From the NCBI GenBank assembly GCA_031425275.1, contig JANPJA010000161.1:9036-73035 (forward strand): a stretch of 64,000 nt of DNA, written 5' to 3'. Below, in pieces: positions 55,824 to 63,782 of the stretch (position 1 is its first letter; each line of letters opens with the position of its first letter). The notes beneath the pieces are model-generated. The model ran no database searches, was not told where the DNA came from, and saw only the letters and a program-made list of their open reading frames with translations. The position numbers and the translations under genes are program-made. Origin of the DNA: JAIVGV01 sp031425275 (GTDB taxonomy: Bacteria > Acidobacteriota > Blastocatellia > Pyrinomonadales > Pyrinomonadaceae).

Positions 55824-57284
55824 ATGCCGACCGATGAGACGACGACGGCCCGCGCCAACCTCTCGGAAGCCAAACGCGCGCTGCTTGAGCAACGACTGGC
55901 CGGCAAGGCTTCGGCGGGCGCGCGTCCGTCACTCATCCCGCGCTCGACGGAGACGGGCGAGCCGGTCGAACTCTCTTTCAGTCAGGAGTTGGTTTACGAA
56001 GCGGCACGCGCCGAAGGCAGTCCGTCCTTCTACAACATCGTCGTCAGCTTCGCGGGCAGTCTCGACACGGCGGCTTTGGGGCGCGCGCTCAACGCGCTCG
56101 TCGAGCGTCACGCCGTCTTGCGCACGACCTTCGTCGAAGACGGGGGCCGCGCCTTCCAAGTCGTCCATCCCGCGCGCCCGTTCGCGTTGCCCGCGACGGA
56201 CTTGAGCGAGTTGCCGCCCGCCGAGCGCGAGGAGCGCGCGCGCCGGATGTGCGTCGAGCAAGTCGTCGCCCCGTTCGACCTCGCGCGCGGCGCGTTGTTT
56301 CGCGCGAGCCTGCTGCGGATGAGCGAGGCGGAGCATCGCCTGCTCTGCGCCATCGCGCACATCGCCTGCGACCACTGGTCGCTCGGATTGCTGACGGGCG
56401 AACTGGCGGCGCTCTATGAGGCATTTGCGAACGGGAGTCCGACGCCGCTCGCGCCGCTCCCCATGCAGTACGCCGACTTCGCGCGCTGGCAGCGGCGACG
56501 CTTCGCGGGCGGGGCCACCGAGAATCTGCTCGACTACTGGACGCGCCAACTCGCCGACGCCCCCCCGCCGCTCAGACTCCCGCAGAGCCGCCCGCTCCCG
56601 CCGCGCCCGACCTTCAACGGCGCGCACGAATCGCTGCTGATGCCGGAGCGTCTGACGCCTTTACTCGATGCGGTCGGGCGGCGCGCCTCGGCGACGAGAT
56701 TTATGACGCTGCTGGCCGCCTTCTACGCGCTGCTCCATCACTACACGGGCAGGAGCGACTTCGTCGTCGCCTCGGCTTCGGCGGGCCGCCCGCGGGTCGA
56801 ACTCGAAGGGCTGATCGGTTGTTTCATCAACCTGCTGGCGCTGCGCGCGAAACTCTCCGCAGGGATGTCGTTTCTCGAACTCGTCGGCGTCGTGCGCGGC
56901 GTGACGCTCGACGCCTTCGCGCATCAGGAGATGCCATTCGGGCGCGTCGTCGAGGCGCTCGGCGCGGCGCACGCAAGGGGGTTGGAGCAAATCTGTTTCA
57001 TGCTTCACAACGATACGGGCGAGCGTTTGAAAGTGCCCGGACTGAGCATCAGTTCACACATGATTGACACGGGCCGTTCGGCGACCGACCTGACCCTCAG
57101 CGTGCAGCCGACGCCGCGCGGACTCTTGGCCACCTTCGAGCACAATACCGACCTCTTCGCGCGCGAAGCCGTCGCCACCATGCTGCGCGACTTTCAAATG
57201 CTGCTGACGAGCGTCGCCGAGAGGCCGGAGCAGACGTTGCGCGAAGCCTCGTCCGCCGTCGTCGCCGTTGACCTCGCGCAGTGA
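55824..57284 (+). CDS. Stand-alone condensation protein C3 with altered active motif
   Basis: 486 residues, a single C domain. The motif reads Ala178-His179-xxx-Asp183-His184: the second, catalytic His and the Asp remain, but the first His and the Gly are replaced. The head LSEAKRALLEQRL (13-25) matches C2. A GGAAGGA site precedes ATG 55824. The protein stops without the RRKAV tail of C2 and PKS1, yet a recognisable version of that tail lies downstream behind a stop codon. It is the last assembly-line protein in the window, and no A-T partner or thioesterase domain follows, so it may release or cyclise the chain, or be a leftover from a lost module. Confidence 0.9.
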   Translation: MPTDETTTARANLSEAKRALLEQRLAGKASAGARPSLIPRSTETGEPVELSFSQELVYEAARAEGSPSFYNIVVSFAGSLDTAALGRALNALVERHAVLRTTFVEDGGRAFQVVHPARPFALPATDLSELPPAEREERARRMCVEQVVAPFDLARGALFRASLLRMSEAEHRLLCAIAHIACDHWSLGLLTGELAALYEAFANGSPTPLAPLPMQYADFARWQRRRFAGGATENLLDYWTRQLADAPPPLRLPQSRPLPPRPTFNGAHESLLMPERLTPLLDAVGRRASATRFMTLLAAFYALLHHYTGRSDFVVASASAGRPRVELEGLIGCFINLLALRAKLSAGMSFLELVGVVRGVTLDAFAHQEMPFGRVVEALGAAHARGLEQICFMLHNDTGERLKVPGLSISSHMIDTGRSATDLTLSVQPTPRGLLATFEHNTDLFAREAVATMLRDFQMLLTSVAERPEQTLREASSAVVAVDLAQ

Positions 57285-57372
57285 AATTCCCCGCGCCGCG
57301 AAACGACGGCGCATAAATTCCCCGCGCCGCAAATTTTCAAAAGGAGGTATGCCGACTATCAACTGCCGAACG

Positions 57373-57405
57373 ATCACAACGGAATAGCGCAAAGCCGTTA
57401 CCCCG
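57373..57405 (+). pseudogene. Stranded remnant of a C-protein C-terminal tail
   Basis: Translation in one frame gives ITTE-stop-RKAVTP, and the DNA closely follows the end of C2 (41601-41630, MTTRRKAVTP) with a 3-base insertion that carries the TAG. It lies about 90 bases after the C3 stop. This suggests C3 once ended like C2 and was shortened. Confidence 0.6.
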
Positions 57406-57457
57406 GTTCCCCCTCACCCCCTCACCGTTCTCAACCACCGAGCCTAAGGAGGGCATT

Positions 57458-59278
57458 TTGCAAATTTCAAGCGTCAACTCACGCACGCGCCTCATCGTGG
57501 CGATTATCCTCACGTCGGGGGTAGTGTTGCTATCAATCTTCATCTACGCGAACCGCGCGGGCGGCGGACAGCCGCGCGGCGAGGGGGAACGGGCGGCGAC
57601 GCCGCCGCCGCCGAGAGTCCGTTCGAGGTTTTTCAAACGCGGGCAGAACGTCGGGGCGAAGTCGAAGCGGGGGCCTCAACCTTTTTCCCGCTTCCGTCTG
57701 GTGGCACAGACGGGCGACCAGACGGCGGCGGAAGACGACACGCAGGAGCGTTCGCCGTGGCCGAACACGCTGGTCAACCCGCCGCAAAAGATTAAGCCGG
57801 GACGACTGGTGGGCGTCGCCGAGCCGTCCATCGCGGCCACTTCGGACGCGCGCCGCGTCGTCGTCGGCTGGAACAACGTCGAAGGCTTCCTGCGGCCTCC
57901 CTTCGGCGACGCGCCGGGAGAACCGGGCTTGTCGGCTTACGGCTACTCGACCGACGGCGGAACTCACTGGACGGCGGGCGGCGCGCCGACCGTCTTCGGT
58001 AACGTGATGACGGGCGGCGACCCGTGGCTCGACCGGGGCGGCTTCGACCGCGGGACGTTCTATATGGCTAACCTCGCCTTCGATGTCAACGACCCGTTCG
58101 CGTCCATCACGCTCGGCATCAGCGTCCATCGCGGTCGCTTCGGCGGGGGCTTCTCATGGGACGACCTGCGACTACTCAAGTCGCCCGATTACCCGCAGGA
58201 TTATTACGACAAGGGCGCGGTAGCCGCAGCCAAAGACGGGAGCGGCGCGGCCTACGTCTCTCTGACGAATTTTCGCGGCATCTGCGGCCGCCCCGGTTAC
58301 GGCTTCGGTCGCATCGAACTCTGGCGCACGCACGACGCGGGCGACACGTGGCAAGGCCCGCTCGTCGTTCAACCCGACGAGAATTTCGTCACCGACCCGA
58401 ACGCGCCCGACTGCGGCGCGGAAGGCATCCTCCATCACAACTCCGTGCCCGTCGTCGGCCTCGACGGCGAGGCTTGCGTCGTGTGGGCGCGCGGGCCGGG
58501 CTTCACGCTCAAGGGTGTGGTGCCGAAGACCGACATCATGGTTTCCTGCACCGAGAACGGCGGGAGAAGGATACGGGCCGCGACGCGCGTCGCGCGCATC
58601 AACTCGCTGGCCGCCGCCCCGCCCGCCGCTTACGACCGCAGCGTGATGAGCGACGTGCCGCACATTGCTATCGCGCGCACGCAGCCGCACAGGGGACGCA
58701 TCTACGTCGCCTACTATGAGGCCGTCCGGCAGGTCGCGCCCCCGGCCACAGAGCAATCGCCCGTCTCCTCGCAGGTCTTTCTCAGCTATTCGGACGACCA
58801 CGGGCGGACGTTCAGCCGCCCCGTCGCCGTCGCCCCGCCTGTGACGCCCGAAGGCGTGAAGCGGTTTTGGCCGCTGGTCAACGTGACCGAGGACGGAGCG
58901 GTCAACGTCGTCTACTACCAGAGCCGTGAGCGGCAGACGACCGACGCGCCCGATGACATCGAATGCGACGTGAGCCTCGACGGCGGGGGGGAACGGCGCG
59001 CCGGCGTGGTGAGTTCGATGGTCAATGTCATGGTCGCCCGGTCGGCAGACGGAGGGGAAACTTTCGACGCCCCGCGCAGGGTGACGACGACCACCTCGAA
59101 CTGGTGTCGCGCCGTCAGCAACAGCTTCCCCATGTTCGGCGACTACATCGGCGCGACCGCCGCCGGAAACCACCTGCTCACCGCATGGACGGACACGCGA
59201 AACGGATGGCCGGACATCTTTTTCGCCAACCTGAACTCCGGCACGGACGCTGCGACGGCCGGCACGCCGTCGCCATAA
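57458..59278 (+). CDS. Membrane-anchored Asp-box beta-propeller (sialidase-like) protein
   Basis: 606 residues. A hydrophobic segment at about 12-30 is a signal anchor. Behind it lies a basic, low-complexity linker and then a propeller with several Asp boxes (STDGGTHW, THDAGDTW, SDDHGRTF, SADGGETF). The sialidase catalytic Arg triad and Tyr were not identified, so an exo-sialidase activity is not supported. The start is TTG 57458 because AAGGAGGG lies five bases upstream and no ATG gives an equal signal peptide. It follows the assembly-line genes after 173 bases and ends at a strong stem-loop. A role in the pathway is unknown; an extracytoplasmic scaffold or enzyme is possible. Confidence 0.75.
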   Translation: MQISSVNSRTRLIVAIILTSGVVLLSIFIYANRAGGGQPRGEGERAATPPPPRVRSRFFKRGQNVGAKSKRGPQPFSRFRLVAQTGDQTAAEDDTQERSPWPNTLVNPPQKIKPGRLVGVAEPSIAATSDARRVVVGWNNVEGFLRPPFGDAPGEPGLSAYGYSTDGGTHWTAGGAPTVFGNVMTGGDPWLDRGGFDRGTFYMANLAFDVNDPFASITLGISVHRGRFGGGFSWDDLRLLKSPDYPQDYYDKGAVAAAKDGSGAAYVSLTNFRGICGRPGYGFGRIELWRTHDAGDTWQGPLVVQPDENFVTDPNAPDCGAEGILHHNSVPVVGLDGEACVVWARGPGFTLKGVVPKTDIMVSCTENGGRRIRAATRVARINSLAAAPPAAYDRSVMSDVPHIAIARTQPHRGRIYVAYYEAVRQVAPPATEQSPVSSQVFLSYSDDHGRTFSRPVAVAPPVTPEGVKRFWPLVNVTEDGAVNVVYYQSRERQTTDAPDDIECDVSLDGGGERRAGVVSSMVNVMVARSADGGETFDAPRRVTTTTSNWCRAVSNSFPMFGDYIGATAAGNHLLTAWTDTRNGWPDIFFANLNSGTDAATAGTPSP

Positions 59279-59293
59279 CAGCCTTCGGACGCG

Positions 59294-59328
59294 GGCGACC
59301 CGGCGGCGAGCGACGCCGCCGGGTCGCC
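59294..59328 (+). terminator. Strong stem-loop after the propeller gene
   Basis: GGCGACCCGGCGGCG pairs perfectly with CGCCGCCGGGTCGCC, a 15-base stem with a 5-base loop. There is no T-run behind it, so it may end transcription only partly or protect the RNA end. Confidence 0.55.
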
Positions 59329-59450
59329 GTTAACAAGGAGCGTTAAGGTCGCTGTTGACGTGAAAACGATAACGTTGCCTCCTCACATGACTGCCCGGTC
59401 GCCCCTATTTTCCCATCAACAACCCTATACGTGATTCGCACTTGCTGCTT

Positions 59451-59519
59451 TTATTCTTCTCGATGCGTAACTCCCGCGGCATCGTCATTCCGGCGGTCGC
59501 CGGGAGAGGCAAGACCGTC
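59451..59519 (+). pseudogene. Remnant of a second SyrD/PvdE-type exporter gene
   Basis: From 59451 the translation LFFSMRNSRGIVIPAVAG matches the exporter N-terminus (LSFLMRNARGIVISAVIAG). It then continues in frame with RGKTV, whose 15 bases (59505-59519) are identical to exporter bases 31243-31257 near the 3' end of that gene. About 1.4 kb of exporter sequence between these points is missing. It lies just upstream of MbtH. Confidence 0.75.
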
Positions 59520-59542
59520 ACCGACTACTCAAAGGAGAGAAC

Positions 59543-59770
59543 ATGAACAGAGATGACAGTGAAGACACGATCAACTATAATGTCGTCGTGAACCACGAGG
59601 AGCAGTATTCAATCTGGCCTGCCGATCGCGAGAACGCCCTTGGTTGGAACGACGCGGGCAAGAGCGGCACGAAGGCTGAATGCCTCGAATACATCAAAGA
59701 GGTTTGGACGGACATGCGCCCGCTTAGTCTGCGCAAGACGATGGAAGAGTCGGCTGGCGGCGCGGGCTGA
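59543..59770 (+). CDS. mbtH: MbtH-like NRPS chaperone
   Basis: 75 residues with the MbtH signature: NHEEQYSIWP, then GW, then KEVWTDMRPLSLRK. MbtH-like proteins bind adenylation domains and help their folding or activity. The usual Pro before GW is Leu here. AAAGGAG sits 5 bases before the ATG. As the only MbtH in the window it probably serves several A domains of the cluster. Confidence 0.96.
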   Translation: MNRDDSEDTINYNVVVNHEEQYSIWPADRENALGWNDAGKSGTKAECLEYIKEVWTDMRPLSLRKTMEESAGGAG

Positions 59771-59843
59771 AACGCCCGGCTGCTCGTGCCCCGTGACGCG
59801 GCCGTTCTCGCGCCGGGGCGACGACGCGAAGCGCGACGATGAA

Positions 59844-59875
59844 CGGCTTGAATAACGCACGGCTTGAATAATGCG
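59844..59875 (+). repeat. 16-bp tandem duplication at the start of thioesterase 2
   Basis: CGGCTTGAATAACGCA is followed directly by CGGCTTGAATAATGCG. Because 16 is not a multiple of 3, the ATG at 59839, which would read MNGLNNA, now runs into TAA at 59869. The thioesterase must start at TTG 59864 in the second copy. Confidence 0.8.
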
Positions 59876-60616
59876 TGGCTCTCGTTCGTGAGGCCGAACC
59901 CTTCGGCGCGACTCCGCCTCTTCTGCTTCCCGTACGCGGGCAACGGGGCGACCATCTTTCGCGCGTGGCCGCGAAGCCTGCCCGACTTCGTCGAAGTCTG
60001 CCCCGTCCAATTTCCGGGACGCGAGAACCGCCTGCAAGAGCCGCCGTTCACGCGCCTCACGATGCTGGCGCAGGCTGCCGCGCACGGCCTCGCCCCGCAT
60101 CTCGATAAACCGTTCGCCTTCTTCGGCCACAGCATGGGCGCGCTGGTCGCCTTCGAGGTGGCGCGTTGCTTGCGGCGGACGGAGAGGCCACGGCCCGTGC
60201 GTCTGTTCGTCTCCGGCGCGGTCAGCCCCTCGTTGCGACTCTCAAGCCCGCGATTCTACGACCTGCCCGAAGCCGAACTGCTCGACGAACTGCGCCGCCT
60301 CGAAGGGACGCCGCCGGAAGTCCTCGCGCACCCGGAGTTGATGCGGCTGGCGCTGCCGATTATCCGCGCCGACTTCGAGGTTTGTCAGACATACGAGTAC
60401 CCCGTCGAGCCTCCGCTCGACTGCCCCATCACCGCTTTCGGCGGCCTAGAGGACGCGGAGACTCCGCGCGAACACGTCGCCGCGTGGCAACGCGAGACCA
60501 ACTCTGCCTGCGAGACGCTGATGTTGCCCGGCGGCCATTTCTTCATTCACACGGCGGCGGAGCGACTGCTTCGCATCATTGCGCAGGAGTTGCGCGAGTC
60601 CGTCCGTCCGGGCTAG
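59864..60616 (+). CDS. Type II thioesterase 2 (non-ATG start)
   Basis: 250 residues of the GrsT/RifR family with RLFCFPYAG, VQFPGRE, FGHSMGA (catalytic Ser) and GGHFFIH (catalytic His). It is very similar to thioesterase 1, including the RRLEGTPPEVLAHPELM block shared with thioesterase 3. The only in-frame start near the conserved beginning is TTG 59864; a nearby ATG is put out of frame by a 16-base duplication, which may lower expression. It would remove wrong or stalled groups from T domains. Confidence 0.9.
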   Translation: MNNAWLSFVRPNPSARLRLFCFPYAGNGATIFRAWPRSLPDFVEVCPVQFPGRENRLQEPPFTRLTMLAQAAAHGLAPHLDKPFAFFGHSMGALVAFEVARCLRRTERPRPVRLFVSGAVSPSLRLSSPRFYDLPEAELLDELRRLEGTPPEVLAHPELMRLALPIIRADFEVCQTYEYPVEPPLDCPITAFGGLEDAETPREHVAAWQRETNSACETLMLPGGHFFIHTAAERLLRIIAQELRESVRPG

Positions 60617-60734
60617 GCGGCAGCTTGGCGCCAGCCGGTATTTCGGCAGCGGTTTTCTCACGGACGGCACGCGCGCATCGAACGGCATCCAACCAGCGCT
60701 TTCAGTTGTAATTCGTGACACGGAGGTAGTCATT

Positions 60735-61715
60735 ATGTTCAAACGCAATTCGCCGATATTGTTAACGCTGCTGCTCGCCTGTCCCGGGCTCGCGCTGGCC
60801 TGCGCCGCCGTGACTCGTCACACGGAGAGCGTCGGAGATGCGGGACAGACGCGGGCGAGCGGGGAGGCCGCGGGAGAGGGCGGGGCGCGGGCTGCGGAGT
60901 CCGCCGCCGCGACGGCGACAAACATGGAAAATGAATTCAAACTGGTGAAGCGCGATGAGCAGACGTTCGCGGTCGAGGGCGTGCCGCGCGTCAACGTGAA
61001 GACTTTTGAAGGAGCGGTGACGGTGCGCGCGTGGGACAGGCCGGAGGTCAGCGTCGCCGCCGTCCGTTATGCGTTGGACGAGAAGGCTCTGGGCGGCATC
61101 CGCGTGAGTTCGGCGAAGCAGGACGGCGGCGTCTCGGTGCGCGCCGAGTTCACGGGGTCGGAGCGACAGATAAAGTTCGGTCGCAACCGCTTCATGACGC
61201 GGGGCGCTTACGTTGACCTCGAAATCAACGTGCCGCGCCGGTCGAACCTCGTCGTCGTGACGGGCGACGGCGCGCTCAGCCTGACGGGCGTCGAAGGCGA
61301 CGTGGACTTGCGCACGGAAGACGGCGGCATCGAGGTGCGCGGCGCGCGCGGGCGGCTCAAGGCTACGACGAACGACGGCCTCGTGCGCGTCACGGAATTC
61401 GAGGGCGAAGCCGTGGCGAGTGAGATGGGTGACCACGGACTCACGCTCGAAGGCCGCTTCAGCAAACTGACGGTCAAGGCGGGCAGCGGGACGATTACGC
61501 TTGCGCTGCCCGCGGGCTTCGACGCATTCATCGAAACCAACGCCGAACGCATCGTGGACGAGGGCATGTCGTTTGTGCGCGAGGGCGACAGTCCCGGCGG
61601 GAGTCGCCGCCTGCGCGTCGGTCGCGGCGGCGGCGTCCTCTCGCTGCACACGGACGCAGGCGCAGTCATCCTGCGTCGCCTTGAGTCTCCGCGCTCCGGC
61701 GCGCGCGCCAACTAA
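60735..61715 (+). CDS. Secreted DUF4097-type protein
   Basis: 326 residues. An N-terminal hydrophobic segment (ILLTLLLACPGLALAC) looks like a signal peptide, possibly a lipoprotein one, although no cysteine fits the lipobox perfectly. A Gly/Ala-rich linker is followed by repetitive beta-strands (VTVRAWDRPEVSV, LVVVTGDGALSLTGVEGDVDL, LTVKAGSGTITLALP) typical of the DUF4097 beta-helix family, whose function is unknown. ATG 60735 is chosen because GGAGGT lies 7 bases upstream; the frame is open further upstream but overlaps the thioesterase gene. A direct part in synthesis is not evident. Confidence 0.8.
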   Translation: MFKRNSPILLTLLLACPGLALACAAVTRHTESVGDAGQTRASGEAAGEGGARAAESAAATATNMENEFKLVKRDEQTFAVEGVPRVNVKTFEGAVTVRAWDRPEVSVAAVRYALDEKALGGIRVSSAKQDGGVSVRAEFTGSERQIKFGRNRFMTRGAYVDLEINVPRRSNLVVVTGDGALSLTGVEGDVDLRTEDGGIEVRGARGRLKATTNDGLVRVTEFEGEAVASEMGDHGLTLEGRFSKLTVKAGSGTITLALPAGFDAFIETNAERIVDEGMSFVREGDSPGGSRRLRVGRGGGVLSLHTDAGAVILRRLESPRSGARAN

Positions 61716-61735
61716 AACAGGGAGGGGCGTGCGGC

Positions 61736-62530
61736 GTGCACACCGGCGACTCTTCGACGCAAGGGCGGCGGCAGGCGGAGCGTTGGTTTCCCGTGCGCGA
61801 CCCCGAATGTTCAGGCGCGGCGCGACTCTTCTGCTTTCCATACGCGGGCGGCGGCGCGCACATCTTCCGCGAGTGGCAGGAGGCGTTCGCGCCCTCGTCG
61901 GGCGTGAAGGTTTACCCCGTGCAGTATCCCGGACGCGCCGCGCGCATGCGCGAGCCTGCGTTCGCGGACTGCCGCGCGCTGGTCGAAGCACTCGCGCCCG
62001 TCATCCTGCCGCTGACCGATAAGCCGTTCGCCTTCTTCGGCCACAGCATGGGAGCAATCGTGGCCTTCGAGTTGGCGCGTGCCTTGCGTCGCAGCTATGG
62101 TCGCGCGCCGCAATGTCTGTTCGTCTCCGGTCGGCGCGCGCCGCACCTGCCCGCGCGCAACCCGTCTGTTCACGAACTGCCCGACGCCGAGTTCATCGAC
62201 GAGCTGCGCCGCCTCGAAGGGACGCCGCCCGAAGTCCTCGCGCACCCGGAGTTGATGGAACTGCTGCTCCCGACCATCCGCGCGGACTTCGCGCTGACGC
62301 AAGCCTACCGCTACACCGATGAGCCTCCGCTCGACTGCCCCGTCAATGCCTTCGGCGGCACGGAGGACGTGGACGTAGAGTTGTGGCAGTTGCGCGCATG
62401 GTGCGAACATACGACGGGCGCGTGCTCGCACGAGATGTTCACCGGCAACCATTTCTTTTTGCACACCGCGCGGGAGTCGCTGTGGCGTTCCATCGCGCGC
62501 GCGTGGCCTCCGCCCGCGCGCCACGGTTGA
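61736..62530 (+). CDS. Type II thioesterase 3
   Basis: 264 residues, same family as thioesterases 1 and 2: RLFCFPYAGGG, VQYPGRA, FGHSMGA (Ser nucleophile) and GNHFFLH (His). The GTG start at 61736 has GGAGGGG 8 bases upstream. The N-terminus is about 15 residues longer than in the paralogues. Three editing thioesterases in one locus is unusual; one may act in release, since no integral thioesterase domain exists. Confidence 0.92.
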   Translation: MHTGDSSTQGRRQAERWFPVRDPECSGAARLFCFPYAGGGAHIFREWQEAFAPSSGVKVYPVQYPGRAARMREPAFADCRALVEALAPVILPLTDKPFAFFGHSMGAIVAFELARALRRSYGRAPQCLFVSGRRAPHLPARNPSVHELPDAEFIDELRRLEGTPPEVLAHPELMELLLPTIRADFALTQAYRYTDEPPLDCPVNAFGGTEDVDVELWQLRAWCEHTTGACSHEMFTGNHFFLHTARESLWRSIARAWPPPARHG

Positions 62531-62594
62531 TAGCGTTATTTCGTCTGGCCGTCGTGGCGGCAACATCTCGACACGTGATTGTAAGGAGCGAAAC

Positions 62595-63530
62595 ATGAAG
62601 GTCAGGCATCTGCTCTCGCTCGCCGACGTTGGCGCGGAGGAACTGTCGCGGCTGGTCAATCAATCGCTCGCCATGTCGAAGGTGACGGGGAGGGGCGCGC
62701 GCCCGCTCGAAGGCAAGGTCGTCGGCATCTACTTCAGAGGCACTTCGACGCGCACGCGCACGGCCTTCACCGTCGCCGCGCACCGTCTCGGCGCGAGCGT
62801 CATCGCCTACGGACCCGCCGACCTGCAAATCAGCACCGGCGAGACGGTACTCGACACCGCGCGCGTCCTCTCCGGCTTCATCGACGCCCTCGTCATCCGC
62901 ACCAACGACTCGATGGAGGAGATGCGCGCCTTCGCCGCGCAGGACGAGATGGCCGTCGTCAACGCGATGAGCGCGACCGAGCACCCGACGCAGGCCATCG
63001 CCGACCTCACGACGATCAAGGAAGCGTTCGGGCGGCTGTCAGACGTGCACGTCCTCTACGTCGGCGAGGGAAACAACTCGGCGGCGGCGCTGGCGCTGGC
63101 GGTCGGGATGACGCCGGGCATGCGGCTCACGCTGGCGACGCCGGAAGGCTACGGCCTGCCCGACGACGCGCTCGGCGCGGCCGTCGCCGCGGGGCGGCGT
63201 CACGGTTCGGTCATCGAACAATTGCACGACGTTTCCGCCCTGCCGCTGAACGTTGATGTGGTCTACACGACGCGCTGGCAGACGATGGGCGTGCCCAAGC
63301 CCGACCCTGATTGGAAGGATAAGTTTCGCCCTTTCACCGTCAACGCCGAATTGATGGGGCGCGTCTCGAAGCCCGCCGGAACAATCTTTCTCCATGACCT
63401 TCCGGCCATGCGCGGCGACGACGTGACCGACGAAGTGCTCGACGGCCCGCAGAGTCTCGCCTTGCGTCAGGCGCGGCACAAACTTTCGAGCGCCATGGCC
63501 GTCCTCGACTGGTGTCTCGCCGCCGACTAG
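62595..63530 (+). CDS. Ornithine-carbamoyltransferase-like enzyme, probably for a nonproteinogenic amine
   Basis: 311 residues of the aspartate/ornithine carbamoyltransferase family. STRTR (51-55) binds carbamoyl phosphate and HPTQ is at 130-133. The ornithine-site signature HCLP is replaced by His267-Asp268-Leu-Pro270, so ornithine may not be the acceptor. In zwittermicin A biosynthesis a similar gene accompanies SbnA/SbnB-like genes to make beta-ureidoalanine from 2,3-diaminopropionate, and the same three functions occur here. AAGGAG lies 6 bases before the ATG. It is the last gene of the run and is followed by a strong terminator. A housekeeping arginine-pathway role is less likely given its place. 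Confidence 0.85.
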   Translation: MKVRHLLSLADVGAEELSRLVNQSLAMSKVTGRGARPLEGKVVGIYFRGTSTRTRTAFTVAAHRLGASVIAYGPADLQISTGETVLDTARVLSGFIDALVIRTNDSMEEMRAFAAQDEMAVVNAMSATEHPTQAIADLTTIKEAFGRLSDVHVLYVGEGNNSAAALALAVGMTPGMRLTLATPEGYGLPDDALGAAVAAGRRHGSVIEQLHDVSALPLNVDVVYTTRWQTMGVPKPDPDWKDKFRPFTVNAELMGRVSKPAGTIFLHDLPAMRGDDVTDEVLDGPQSLALRQARHKLSSAMAVLDWCLAAD

Positions 63531-63561
63531 CGCGCCGCCGCCCGAAGACTTGGCATAAAAC

Positions 63562-63610
63562 GCGGCACGGAGAAGGGTTGACGTCACCCTTCTCCGTGCC
63601 GCGGTTTTTT
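63562..63610 (+). terminator. Rho-independent terminator closing the cluster
   Basis: GCGGCACGGAGAAGGGT (63562-63578) pairs perfectly with 63586-63602 around a 7-base loop (a 17-base stem), followed by GGTTTTTT. It lies 32 bases after the carbamoyltransferase stop and is the clearest transcript end in the window. Between here and 63782 I see only a 7-base palindrome at 63738-63753. Confidence 0.93.
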
Positions 63611-63782
63611 CTTTGCGCGCCGTTCTCCGTGTGGCGTTATTTTGCGCGCACGTTTCGCGCGGGTTCTCCCCATATTTGGTGCACAACTAAGAACTGGTCG
63701 CTATCACAAGCGGCATGGACATCACGACCTTATAGCGGCATTCACTTGAATGCGACTACAAGTCGGGAGTAACGTGCGAGAC

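Noticed and set aside
57350..57387. Mini-gene of 12 codons after AAAGGAGGT
   Set aside because: The ribosome site lies too close to the ATG, and the stretch is better explained as the decayed C-protein tail.
59354..59385. A promoter starting at TTGACG before MbtH
   Set aside because: The spacing leads to CCTCCT rather than a -10-like hexamer, so nothing supports a sigma-70-type promoter.
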